Assembly (NCBI RefSeq): GCF_020042285.1
Contig: NZ_CP083388.1
Coordinates: forward strand, 2,568,001-2,632,000
Direction: 5' to 3'
From: Ferruginibacter albus
Lineage (GTDB): Bacteria > Bacteroidota > Bacteroidia > Chitinophagales > Chitinophagaceae
Length of the DNA: 64,000 nucleotides
Shown: positions 17,622 to 26,180 of the stretch, piece by piece
Numbering within the stretch: position 1 is the first letter of the stretch
How the letters are laid out: each line of letters begins with the position of its first letter
Made by a program: the position numbers and the translations under genes
The notes under the pieces: generated by a model
What the model was told of the DNA's origin: nothing
What the model saw: the letters and a program-made list of their open reading frames with translations, nothing else
Database searches by the model: none

Positions 17622-19142
17622 TTATTTTATCACGTTGAAAAGCCGTTTCCAACGGATACCATTCTCAACGCTGAACCATATTAAAGAAGCTTTTCCTACC
17701 ACATGATCTTCCGGCACAAACCCCCAATAACGGCTGTCCAATGAATTATGGCGATTATCTCCCATCATCCAATAATAGTCCATTTTAAAAGTGTAGGTGG
17801 AAGCTTCCTGCCCATTTATAAATACTTTGCCCTCTCTGTTTCCCAGCTTATTGCCTTCGTACACTTCAATACAGCGTTGGTAGCGTATTAAATTATCAGC
17901 CGTAAGCTGAATGGTAGTGCCTTTTTTAGGTATCCATAATGGACCATAATTATCAGCGCTCCAGTGTTTAGCAGTGTCATAATAAGGAAAAAGATCATTG
18001 GCCACCGGCATTATAAAATTCTGGATCGTATAGCCTTCCGGTAATTTCAGGTTTGCCTTTTCCTGGTTTGTTACGTTGGTGAGTTGTGCCCCATCGTCTG
18101 TAAATCGTATATCACCAATGCTTTCATCATCTCTTACATTAATTCCAAATTCGCTTAATTTATCCTTGTCCAGCCCCACTCCTTTTGGACCGGTTATTTT
18201 ATAATACCTTTCTGATTGAGGAAATACTTCCTGCGGTTTGCCATTAATATAAACGATTCCGTTAATTACCTGCAAGCTATCGCCTGCTACAGCTACACAA
18301 CGTTTAATAAAGTTTTCTCTTTTATCAACGGGTCTTGTAATAATAATATCGCCGAACTCTTGCCATACTTTATCCCTCCCCATTTGTCGCACTGCTTCAT
18401 AATACGTTCTTTTAGAACCATAATTCTCTTCGTCATTGATCAACGTATCATTAACAGGAAAATTAAACACTACTACATCATTTCGTTTTACAGGTGTTGC
18501 AAACCATCTTGTATAAGGCAGATGGATCCATTCTACATAAGATCTTATATTGATACCGGGAATGGTATGATGCACAAAAGGCATAGCTATTGGCGTATTA
18601 GGGATACGTGGACCATAAGACATTTTGCTTACAAACAAAAAGTCGTTTACCAATAACGTTTTCTCCATTGAAGGAGTTGGAATGGTATAAGCTTCAAAAA
18701 CAAATATGCGTATCAAAGTAGCAGCAACAACAGCAAATACACCCGCGTCCACCCATTCTCTTACAGCAGATTTTTTATACAACTTAACTCCGTCCGGTCC
18801 AATGTACCTGTCTTTCTTATTCGTTCCTATATATATCAAATAAGCAAATCCAAAAAAAACTGTAGCTGCATGCTGATAAAACTTATACTTACCAAAGCAT
18901 TTTACAAATTCTATCAAGATCAACAGGCTAAAAAACCAGCCTGCAACAGGAACAAATTGCGCAAAGAACCACCATTTAGGTTTTTTGGCTGTTTCAAGAA
19001 GTACCCATGTATTGTAAAAGGGAATAAACGCTTTCCATGTAGGAATACCTGCTTTTTGAAACATTTTGGATAATCCAAATGCAGGAAGCAATACAATAAC
19101 TAAAGCAATAATAATTAACACAAAAAGTTGATGTGAACTCAT
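17622..19142 (-). CDS. lepB: Signal peptidase I with N-terminal DUF5684-like membrane domain
   Basis: The inner-membrane serine protease removes signal peptides from exported proteins, of which this window encodes many. The catalytic Ser159 lies in PTPSMEKTL and the general base Lys280 in FIKRCVAVAGDSL. GDNRHNSLDSRYWGFVP near the C-terminus is the conserved S26 box. The first ~110 residues form an extra multi-spanning hydrophobic region (PTWKAFIPFYNTW, WWFFAQFVPVAGWF) resembling DUF5684, followed by the anchor preceding Ser159. A long insertion (about residues 290-420) separates the catalytic lysine from the C-terminal box. At 506 residues it is longer than most bacterial LepB, a layout known in Bacteroidota. 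Confidence 0.95.
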   Translation of the reverse strand: MSSHQLFVLIIIALVIVLLPAFGLSKMFQKAGIPTWKAFIPFYNTWVLLETAKKPKWWFFAQFVPVAGWFFSLLILIEFVKCFGKYKFYQHAATVFFGFAYLIYIGTNKKDRYIGPDGVKLYKKSAVREWVDAGVFAVVAATLIRIFVFEAYTIPTPSMEKTLLVNDFLFVSKMSYGPRIPNTPIAMPFVHHTIPGINIRSYVEWIHLPYTRWFATPVKRNDVVVFNFPVNDTLINDEENYGSKRTYYEAVRQMGRDKVWQEFGDIIITRPVDKRENFIKRCVAVAGDSLQVINGIVYINGKPQEVFPQSERYYKITGPKGVGLDKDKLSEFGINVRDDESIGDIRFTDDGAQLTNVTNQEKANLKLPEGYTIQNFIMPVANDLFPYYDTAKHWSADNYGPLWIPKKGTTIQLTADNLIRYQRCIEVYEGNKLGNREGKVFINGQEASTYTFKMDYYWMMGDNRHNSLDSRYWGFVPEDHVVGKASLIWFSVENGIRWKRLFNVIK

Positions 19143-19241
19143 CAGCAGGGTATTTTTAAGTGGTCAAAAGTACCATAATAAAATTTATATGTACTATTTA
19201 CTTCGTAAATGTTTTAAAATGTTTAACAGATAATAAACGTT

Positions 19242-21791
19242 TTATTGATTCAGTATTTTTTGAGCAAAAACGCCGGTAGAACCGGATATTTTAACTGTAT
19301 AAACACCTTGCGAGAATCTGTTGAGATTATCTAAAGAAATGCTTTGTCCTGCTGTAACAGATTGCGGCGATGTTTGTTTTACCAACCTTCCGATCACATC
19401 GTATAATTGTATTACAACGTTCGTAACAGTGCTGTTACTTCTTAGCGTAATGCTTCCTGCAGTAACATATGTTGGAATTGACCAGGCTGAGGTAATATTC
19501 GTAAAAGTAAGCGCTCTTATTTCTGAATAAACAACATTTCCATTTTTTCCAATCTCTTTAATAATATAGGTATTCGCTCCTTCTACAGGATTCGGATCTA
19601 TGAATGAATAAGATTGATCAATGCCATTACCGGTAACCGAAGCTTTTTGCCCGATCACGAAAAAGCTATCCGAAACAGCCGTTTTACGTTCTACTTCATA
19701 ATGATCCACATTTACTTCATTCACCATCCAGCTTAACAATACCTGGTTATTGGCAGCAGTAGCGGTAAAGCTAAGCCACATAATAGGAACAGAGGTATCC
19801 TGGATAGTGAAGTTATTATCTGAAATATCATAAAAAATATTTCCCACTGCCATCACCCGTAAACGGGCGGTGTTGCTAGTAATACCCAATGGCATTTGTA
19901 CCTGCGCAGTACCGGAGTTAGATGTACTGGATACTAACGTTACAGGATAGCTGTTTCCGCCATCTGTAGATAATTGTATGGTTACGTTGGAACAATTGAC
20001 CGGTGCTGCCTGGGTATTCATGGTATTCCATGTAACTGTTTTGGTAGCGCCGCCCAGCCAGGTAATACCCGTTGCATTTGGATAGGTAACGGTGAACGGA
20101 CCTGAATTACCGTCAACGGTTACACTATTTTTAGTATTGCAAACACCTCCGCCGCCGGCTTTATTATCTCTTGCTGTTAACCGGAAATGTAAGACTCTTG
20201 TGTACGACGGCATTATCTCCCCGATGGTAGTAGTATTATTTATTACATCAGACAGTTTGGGGAAATAGCGTGTAGGCGTTGTATCGGGAAGAAACGAACG
20301 GAATATAGGAGCATCTCCTGATGGGTGGTTCCAGGTACCTTCCGGTCCACCCACATCCATTTGTTCCCAGCAATAAGTAAGCGCATCACCATCCACATCG
20401 GTAGCGCTTCCTGTTAATACAAATGGGGTTGAACGTGGGATGGTATAATTCGCTACTGCATTTACAACAGGCGGCGTATTGCCCGTAGCTGTAGAAGTAT
20501 AACAGGAAGAACCAAACATGCTGTACGCTTCTATTTCATCAAAATTAACGGCATTAAAATAAGGATCAGTTGTCGTTTGTAAATTATCTGTTGAACAAAT
20601 AATATTTGTGGATGAATTGCCCGAAGCATAACACATGATAGTGCTTCCACTACCCGGTTCAGAATTAGTCGTTGCTGAAAACTGTCCGGGTTGACTGCAT
20701 CCGCCCAAGCTTGAATTAAAGGTATGATGTGCATAGAACTCATGTCCTATTTCATGCGCTACATAATCAATCGCAAACCGATCTCCTACAGGATTGGCAA
20801 GCCCGGTCGTGCTGTAGGCTTTAGTATTGTCAACACAAACGATTCCTTCTGCGCTTGCCCCTCCATGAATTTCGGTGCTGAAGGTCTGTCCTACATCGTA
20901 ATTACCGTTTCCGATATTATTTGTAATAGCAGTCTGCCCGTTATCTACAATAGTTTGTTGGCTTGCACCGGTAGGAAAAGGATCTGTATTAGGATTGGTG
21001 TATATGATCGAGTTCTCATTTGCAGCAAATACAAAGCGTATAGACAGCTCTTTTTCATAGATACCATTTACCGTATTGATAACTGATGTGATTACCGAAA
21101 GAACATCACTGACCGATGGCGTTGAATTATTGGTTACTTTTTGCGCATACTCACCCGTACATGCAATAGCAATCCTATAAGTATGTAATTGCGAGCCTAT
21201 GCAGGGAATTGAGGTTACCCATTCATCTGCAGGCCGGCTTTGTAATAAGGAAGGAGCTTTAAGTATGGCATCGCTGTAAATACTGCCTTCCGATCTTAGA
21301 TCAGAAGCATAACAGGAAAGATAAGCTGTTTTATTTCCAAAAGCATATGGACTGATAAAAACCGTATGCGTTATAACCGATGCTATTACAGCATGTAAGC
21401 CCTGATTTGTCCAGTCGATTTTTACAGTAGCATAACGGTCATCAATACCCTGACCGGTATATGTTTTTATTTGAGGAAATTTTGCTGCTAATTCAGGAGC
21501 CATTATGGGTGTTTCCCAAATGCGAAACCGGCTGATGGTACCATTAGGAAGCGGCAATGCAATAATGGGAGCCGTCTTTCTTGCAGCAAGTTCGTTTTCC
21601 TGCGGAGCCTTTTTAAGTAGTTGCATTACTGAAACCGTATCCAGGGAAAGAGTTCTGTATTTATCTGGGATAATAATGCGCCGGGTAACGTTCTTAAGCT
21701 TTGATTCTTTAATATCTGTAAAAAAATTGTTTTGTGCCTGCAGGTTGGTTACCAGCATAAGCAGCAAGACAAAAGCAGAGGTTTTTTTCAT
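19242..21791 (-). CDS. Secreted reprolysin-like zinc metalloprotease with T9SS type A sorting domain
   Basis: The 849-residue protein has a signal peptide (to about residue 19), a propeptide-like region, and a reprolysin-type (M12-like) catalytic domain. The zinc motif is HEIGHEFYAHHTF (His346, Glu347, His350, third ligand His356), and SGSTIMCYASG supplies the Met-turn. The usual Gly at position 8 of HExxHxxGxxH is Tyr. Beta-sandwich domains follow (a PKD/cadherin-like part with DVDGDALTYCWEQ near residue 470, an Ig-like part), then a C-terminal ~80-residue T9SS sorting domain ending VYTVKISGSTGVFAQKILNQ. It should be exported through T9SS and attached to or released from the cell surface. 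Confidence 0.92.
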   Translation of the reverse strand: MKKTSAFVLLLMLVTNLQAQNNFFTDIKESKLKNVTRRIIIPDKYRTLSLDTVSVMQLLKKAPQENELAARKTAPIIALPLPNGTISRFRIWETPIMAPELAAKFPQIKTYTGQGIDDRYATVKIDWTNQGLHAVIASVITHTVFISPYAFGNKTAYLSCYASDLRSEGSIYSDAILKAPSLLQSRPADEWVTSIPCIGSQLHTYRIAIACTGEYAQKVTNNSTPSVSDVLSVITSVINTVNGIYEKELSIRFVFAANENSIIYTNPNTDPFPTGASQQTIVDNGQTAITNNIGNGNYDVGQTFSTEIHGGASAEGIVCVDNTKAYSTTGLANPVGDRFAIDYVAHEIGHEFYAHHTFNSSLGGCSQPGQFSATTNSEPGSGSTIMCYASGNSSTNIICSTDNLQTTTDPYFNAVNFDEIEAYSMFGSSCYTSTATGNTPPVVNAVANYTIPRSTPFVLTGSATDVDGDALTYCWEQMDVGGPEGTWNHPSGDAPIFRSFLPDTTPTRYFPKLSDVINNTTTIGEIMPSYTRVLHFRLTARDNKAGGGGVCNTKNSVTVDGNSGPFTVTYPNATGITWLGGATKTVTWNTMNTQAAPVNCSNVTIQLSTDGGNSYPVTLVSSTSNSGTAQVQMPLGITSNTARLRVMAVGNIFYDISDNNFTIQDTSVPIMWLSFTATAANNQVLLSWMVNEVNVDHYEVERKTAVSDSFFVIGQKASVTGNGIDQSYSFIDPNPVEGANTYIIKEIGKNGNVVYSEIRALTFTNITSAWSIPTYVTAGSITLRSNSTVTNVVIQLYDVIGRLVKQTSPQSVTAGQSISLDNLNRFSQGVYTVKISGSTGVFAQKILNQ

Positions 21792-21862
21792 CGGACTTAT
21801 TTAGTGGAATAAAGGTAAAATAAATACTATATATATTAAACCAACAGGTTGTTAACAGGTGT

Positions 21863-23026
21863 TTACTTCTTTGGCGCTACATATGTTTCTACATCACTTA
21901 ATGCAATTGTTTTTCCGGAAAGTATCACTAAACGTTCAACCACATTTCTCAATTCACGTATATTACCTGTCCAGTTATATTCCCGCAATGCATCCATTGC
22001 ATCTTTGTCTATATCTTTTTTAGATTGACCATATTCATCTGCAATAATATCGAGATAGTAGTCAACCAGCGAAGGCACATCTTCTCTTCTTTCATTTAAA
22101 GATGGAACATGAATGATGATAACTCCCAAACGGTGATACAGATCAAGACGAAAGTTCTTTGCCTCTACTTCTTTCAACAGGTCTTTATTGGTAGCGGCTA
22201 TTACACGAACATCCACATTAATATCTTTATCTGCGCCCACCCGGGTGATCTTTCCTTCCTGCAAAGCACGCAATACTTTAGCTTGTGCACCGGCACTCAT
22301 ATCTCCCACTTCATCTAAAAACAACGTGCCACCGTTAGCTTGTTCAAATTTTCCGATGCGTTGTTTTATGGCTGATGTAAACGATCCTTTTTCATGCCCG
22401 AATAATTCACTTTCTATCAGCTCGCTTGGGATAGCAGCACAGTTCACTTCTACCATCGGTCCTGTATTACGACTGCTTTTTTCATGGATCCATTTTGCCA
22501 CTAACTCTTTACCTACACCATTCTCACCGGTTATTAAAACACGGGCATCTGTCGGGGCTACTTTTTCAATCGTCTCTTTTATCTTTCTTATACCGGTACT
22601 GTCGCCCACCATTTCCTGTACCCTGCTTACTTTGCGTTTTAATACTTTGGCTTCGGTAACCAATGTTTGCTTATCCAATGCATTGCGAAGCGTGATCAGC
22701 AAACGATTGAGATCAGGTGGCTTGCTTACGTAATCAAATGCGCCTTTCTTTACCGCTTCTACTGCCGTTTCTATATTACCATGACCGCTGATTATAATAA
22801 TGGGAACATCAGGGTTGGCGATTTTTGCTTTCTCTAAAAATTCCAAGCCATCCATTTTCGGCATTTTAATATCGCAAAGCACCACATCAAAATTGCCGGA
22901 AGAAAACTTTTTCAATCCGTCTTCTCCGTCTGTTGCTTCTTCTATTTTATACCCTTCATAGCTAAGAATTTCTCCTAATGTTTTCCGGATCGAACGCTCA
23001 TCATCTATAATTAAAATATTCGGCAT
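21863..23026 (-). CDS. Sigma-54-type AAA+ response regulator lacking a DNA-binding domain
   Basis: The 387-residue protein has an N-terminal receiver (Asp52 in CDIKMPKMDG, Lys102 in YVSKPPD) and an AAA+ sigma-54 interaction domain: Walker A GENGVGKE (167-174), Walker B TLFLDEVGD (234-242), and arginine-finger region from about 285. The sigma-54-contacting loop reads GSFTSA (214-219) instead of GAFTGA. The protein ends right after the AAA+ lid (NIRELRNVVERLVIL plus ~20 residues), so there is no Fis-type helix-turn-helix. It may activate without site-specific DNA binding, or not be a classical activator. No histidine kinase gene adjoins it. Confidence 0.93.
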   Translation of the reverse strand: MPNILIIDDERSIRKTLGEILSYEGYKIEEATDGEDGLKKFSSGNFDVVLCDIKMPKMDGLEFLEKAKIANPDVPIIIISGHGNIETAVEAVKKGAFDYVSKPPDLNRLLITLRNALDKQTLVTEAKVLKRKVSRVQEMVGDSTGIRKIKETIEKVAPTDARVLITGENGVGKELVAKWIHEKSSRNTGPMVEVNCAAIPSELIESELFGHEKGSFTSAIKQRIGKFEQANGGTLFLDEVGDMSAGAQAKVLRALQEGKITRVGADKDINVDVRVIAATNKDLLKEVEAKNFRLDLYHRLGVIIIHVPSLNERREDVPSLVDYYLDIIADEYGQSKKDIDKDAMDALREYNWTGNIRELRNVVERLVILSGKTIALSDVETYVAPKK

Positions 23027-23109
23027 GCTGTCTTTTTAAATCTTTAACAATTTCTGCTTATGGAATATTATTGATTTCTCTTCTCAATCGTTTCCAAAAA
23101 TAATCAATT

Positions 23110-23883
23110 ATGTTTAGTAAAACATCTTTCTGTTGCATAGTTATGATATGCCTGGCCTGCAGAAATACTGGCAACACTTCCGCAGGATTGCTTCAAAAAC
23201 CCGTTGCCGAAGATTCTGTTATCTACAAGCGGATAGAAGACATTCCTTTACCGGAAGGATATTTCAGAAATAATACTGATTCTGCTTCTTTTGCTTTTTG
23301 GTTACGGCACATTGAATTAAAAAAAAGCAATACCGTTTATTTGTACAATGGAACTCCAAAAGCTAACCAGGCTGCGCAATTTGCTGTTCTAAACATCAGC
23401 GTAGAAAATAAAGACCTGCAGCAATGTGCCGATGCGGTTATGCGGTTAAGAGCTGAATACCTGTTTGCCAATAAAAAATTCGACAGTATTGATTTTACAG
23501 ATAATGAGAAAACAAATTACCGTTTTACATCTCCTTATACCCGAGAACATTTTATGAAATATCTCGACAATGTTTTTGGCATGTGCGGCTCTGCATCATT
23601 ATCCAAACAATTAATTAAAAAGAAAATGGAAGATATTCAACCCGGAGATGTTTTAATAAGAGGCGGATTTCCCGGACATGCCGTAATGGTAATGGATGTT
23701 GCCATTAGCAGGTCAGGGAAAAAGCTCTATCTGCTGGCTCAAAGCTATATGCCGGCACAGGATATTCATGTACTTAAAAACCCGATGAATAAAGACCTAA
23801 GCCCCTGGTACGAGGTGAACAATGATGAGATTATTGAAACACCGGAATATGTTTTTAAGAGAGGTGAATTAAAGACCTGGTAA
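23110..23883 (+). CDS. DUF4846 domain protein, exported
   Basis: The 257-residue protein begins with a short signal segment (FCCIVMICLAC) with a possible, imperfect lipobox at Cys17. The rest is the DUF4846 domain: LPEGYFRNNTDSASFAFWLR near residue 47, VYLYNGTPKANQAAQF near 77, and DLQQCADAVMRLRAEYLF near 100 are family signatures. PGDVLIRGGFPGHAVMVMD near residue 180 has a Gly/His arrangement reminiscent of NlpC/P60-like folds, but I cannot assign catalysis. It is divergent from the sigma-54 regulator gene. Confidence 0.85.
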   Translation: MFSKTSFCCIVMICLACRNTGNTSAGLLQKPVAEDSVIYKRIEDIPLPEGYFRNNTDSASFAFWLRHIELKKSNTVYLYNGTPKANQAAQFAVLNISVENKDLQQCADAVMRLRAEYLFANKKFDSIDFTDNEKTNYRFTSPYTREHFMKYLDNVFGMCGSASLSKQLIKKKMEDIQPGDVLIRGGFPGHAVMVMDVAISRSGKKLYLLAQSYMPAQDIHVLKNPMNKDLSPWYEVNNDEIIETPEYVFKRGELKTW

Positions 23884-23956
23884 AATATTTTTCTCCAGAC
23901 AACAACCCCATTTCAAATTGTATCTTAGTAAGTATAACACCTAAAAACTTACAATT

Positions 23957-24412
23957 ATGAAAAAATTATTGATGGGAGCCGTTGTTTTATTTCTTTTTGC
24001 GGTTTCAATATCGATTATTGAAATAAGTTGCCAAAAGAGTGATGCACAACCAGCACCTACCACATCCACCAGAACGGTTTTATTTGCAAAACCTGCAATA
24101 AAAAGCATTATTGGAACAGACACAACTTATTTAGGCGCTAATTTATTCGTTTGCAATATTGACGGAAGTAATGCAAGACAAATACCCATATCTCTGCCTT
24201 CATCAAGATACATATTAGCCGCAAATTATCTCGGTTATACAGCTTGTTTAACGCCGAATGCAGATAGTGTCGTGTTCAATGCAAGTAGCAGTAATGGGGG
24301 TAATGCAGTTTCTATCTATACCTGCGCATTAGATGGAACAGGGCTAAGAGAAATTGTAGTAGGTGTTAATACAGGTTTGCATGATTTCCCTTATTTATGT
24401 GATGTTAAATAG
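23957..24412 (+). CDS. Small exported protein resembling the start of a TolB/WD40-like propeller
   Basis: The 151-residue protein has a signal segment and a cysteine (EISCQKSD, about residue 22) in the position of a lipoprotein acylation site; residues before it are not an ideal lipobox. The body contains propeller-blade-like stretches: LFVCNIDGSNARQIPI, LTPNADSVVFNAS and IYTCALDGTGLREI. Complete PD40/TolB-like propellers have six or seven blades and here there are about two or three, so it may be a truncated paralogue or a minimal protein. It is followed by a strong bidirectional terminator. Confidence 0.7.
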   Translation: MKKLLMGAVVLFLFAVSISIIEISCQKSDAQPAPTTSTRTVLFAKPAIKSIIGTDTTYLGANLFVCNIDGSNARQIPISLPSSRYILAANYLGYTACLTPNADSVVFNASSSNGGNAVSIYTCALDGTGLREIVVGVNTGLHDFPYLCDVK

Positions 24413-24431
24413 AATGTATTCCTGATATTAT

Positions 24432-24464
24432 AAGAAAGCCCGAAAATATTTTTCGGGCTTTCTT
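24432..24464. terminator. Bidirectional terminator between convergent genes
   Basis: AAGAAAGCCCGAAAA and TTTTCGGGCTTTCTT form a 15-bp perfect stem with a 3-nt loop between the propeller-like gene (+) and pdhB (-). Confidence 0.92.
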
Positions 24465-24484
24465 TATAACTAAATCTTTATAAA

Positions 24485-25468
24485 TTATTTCTTCGCATAC
24501 ATCACTTCCTTCACCGCTTTCACCGTTTTCTCAACACTTGGAAGATATGCTGCCACTAAATTTGGTGCATAGTGCATTGGTGCATCGGCACTCACCACAC
24601 GGCGGATTGGAGCATCTAAATAATCAAATCCTTTCATTTGAATTTGATAGGCAATTTCAGAAGATACAGAAGCAAATGGCCATTGTTCTTCCACGATCAC
24701 CAAACGATTTGTTTTTTTAACGCTTTCCAAAATAGTGAACCAATCCAACGGACGAATAGTAGCCAAATCGATCACTTCCGCTTCAATACCTTCTTTCGCT
24801 AATTCTTCTGCTGCATTTAATGCGATCTTCATCATTTTATTGAAGGATACGATCGTTACATCTTTCCCTTCACGTTTTATAAATGCTTTACCGATGGGTA
24901 ATAAATATTCTTCTTCAGGCACTTCCCCTTTATCGCCATACATCACTTCACTTTCCATGAAAATAACCGGATCGTCATCACGGATGGCGCTTTTCAATAA
25001 GCCTTTTGCATCGTATGGATTGCTAACAGAGATAACTTTTAATCCCGGGATATTTGCATACATCGATTCAAACGCTGTTGAGTGCTGTGCTCCTAATTGT
25101 CCGGCGCTTCCGTTTGGTCCGCGGAACACGATCGGGCAACCAACCTGTCCACCGCTCATTGCCAGCATTTTTGAGGCAACGTTCAATATCTGGTCTAATG
25201 GTAATACCGCAAAGTTCCATGTCATAAACTCAACGATCGGGCGTAAGCCATTTTGAGCCGCTCCTACTGCAATACCTGCAAAACCAAGCTCTGCGATCGG
25301 CGTATCAATGATCCTTCTTTCGCCAAACTCGGCCAACATTCCCTGGCTCACTTTATAGGCACCGTTGTATTCGGCAACTTCTTCTCCCATTAAAAACACC
25401 CTGTCATCACGTCTCATTTCCTCTTGCATCGCTTCACGAAGCGCTTCTCTAAAAGCAATTTGTCGCAT
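24485..25468 (-). CDS. pdhB: Pyruvate dehydrogenase E1 component, beta subunit
   Basis: The 327-residue protein is the beta half of the alpha2beta2 thiamine-diphosphate E1 enzyme that decarboxylates pyruvate for acetyl-CoA formation. The N-terminus ([33 protein letters not shown]) contains the conserved Glu region contacting the cofactor. [38 protein letters not shown] and [14 protein letters not shown] are E1-beta signatures. Length is standard. The E1-alpha and E2 genes are not adjacent, which is common in this phylum. A branched-chain 2-oxoacid E1-beta is the main alternative and is less likely by resemblance. Confidence 0.88.
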   Translation of the reverse strand: MRQIAFREALREAMQEEMRRDDRVFLMGEEVAEYNGAYKVSQGMLAEFGERRIIDTPIAELGFAGIAVGAAQNGLRPIVEFMTWNFAVLPLDQILNVASKMLAMSGGQVGCPIVFRGPNGSAGQLGAQHSTAFESMYANIPGLKVISVSNPYDAKGLLKSAIRDDDPVIFMESEVMYGDKGEVPEEEYLLPIGKAFIKREGKDVTIVSFNKMMKIALNAAEELAKEGIEAEVIDLATIRPLDWFTILESVKKTNRLVIVEEQWPFASVSSEIAYQIQMKGFDYLDAPIRRVVSADAPMHYAPNLVAAYLPSVEKTVKAVKEVMYAKK

Positions 25469-25552
25469 GTATTAAGTTGATTTTAAATTGTAATCGGATG
25501 CAAATTTATTCCTTCACCATCAGATAATCAAATTGAGTTATGATGATTTGGC

Positions 25553-25664
25553 GGCAACGTTGCCATGAAGAAAATTCCAAATTCAAATTCCGGGCAACAA
25601 ATTACAGTCTGAAAATTGTTGGATGCTGCCAAATCTGGAATTTGTAATTTGGCATTTGTAATAT
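25553..25664. repeat. Palindrome and imperfect inverted repeat upstream of 25671
   Basis: GGCAACGTTGCC (25553-25564) is a 12-bp palindrome. It is followed by an A/T-rich imperfect inverted repeat built from CCAAATTCAAATTCC-like and GGAATTTGTAATTTGG-like arms. It fills most of the gap between pdhB and the next gene. Confidence 0.45.
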
Positions 25665-25670
25665 CAATAG

Positions 25671-26096
25671 ATGCTAAAACAAGATAAAAGGATCGACATC
25701 GTAAATGAAGTATTGGAGCTGTGCATCATTGCCTATCCCGTATCATCGTTCATAATTAGTTTGTACAAACAATACAATCAAAGAGGCAGTCTTAGTAAAA
25801 AACAATTGCAGGGTTTGTTAGGAAAAGCCTCGGATATTAAAGATGCACCTGCCGGCAAGCTGGCAACGCTGGAGGCATTGATAAATAAAATGCCCAACCG
25901 CTATAAATCTGAACTACCGGAAACGAAACCTCTATTTGAAAAAGATACCGTCGGCGGCGAATTGATAAAAGAAATACTGGCTAAATATCCGCAACATAAA
26001 AGAGTGTTGTTTTTGCAGGCGAAGTATAATAACAATGAAGTGCTCTCCGCTGCTGATATTGCGGAATTGAAAAAGTTTACGCAATTGCTGAAATGA
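25671..26096 (+). CDS. Hypothetical protein, helical
   Basis: The 141-residue protein has no signal peptide or membrane segment and I do not recognise it. It is rich in Lys, Leu and Ala and looks all-helical: an N-terminal region (residues 1-40), then LSKKQLQGLLGKASDI, LATLEALINKMPNRYKSEL and a C-terminal AADIAELKKFTQLL. There is no enzymatic motif. The ATG at 25671 is the first available start, and codon use resembles the neighbours, supporting a real gene. Confidence 0.7.
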   Translation: MLKQDKRIDIVNEVLELCIIAYPVSSFIISLYKQYNQRGSLSKKQLQGLLGKASDIKDAPAGKLATLEALINKMPNRYKSELPETKPLFEKDTVGGELIKEILAKYPQHKRVLFLQAKYNNNEVLSAADIAELKKFTQLLK

Positions 26097-26180
26097 TGTA
26101 TATTATTTTAAAGAAAACAAATTAGAAATACTTTGATATTGTTTTTAATTTATTAGCTTAGATGTATTATACCCCAAACA

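Noticed and set aside
23957-24412. Frameshifted full-length propeller
   Set aside because: A strong terminator follows within 20 bp of the stop and no further propeller-like coding sequence is visible downstream.
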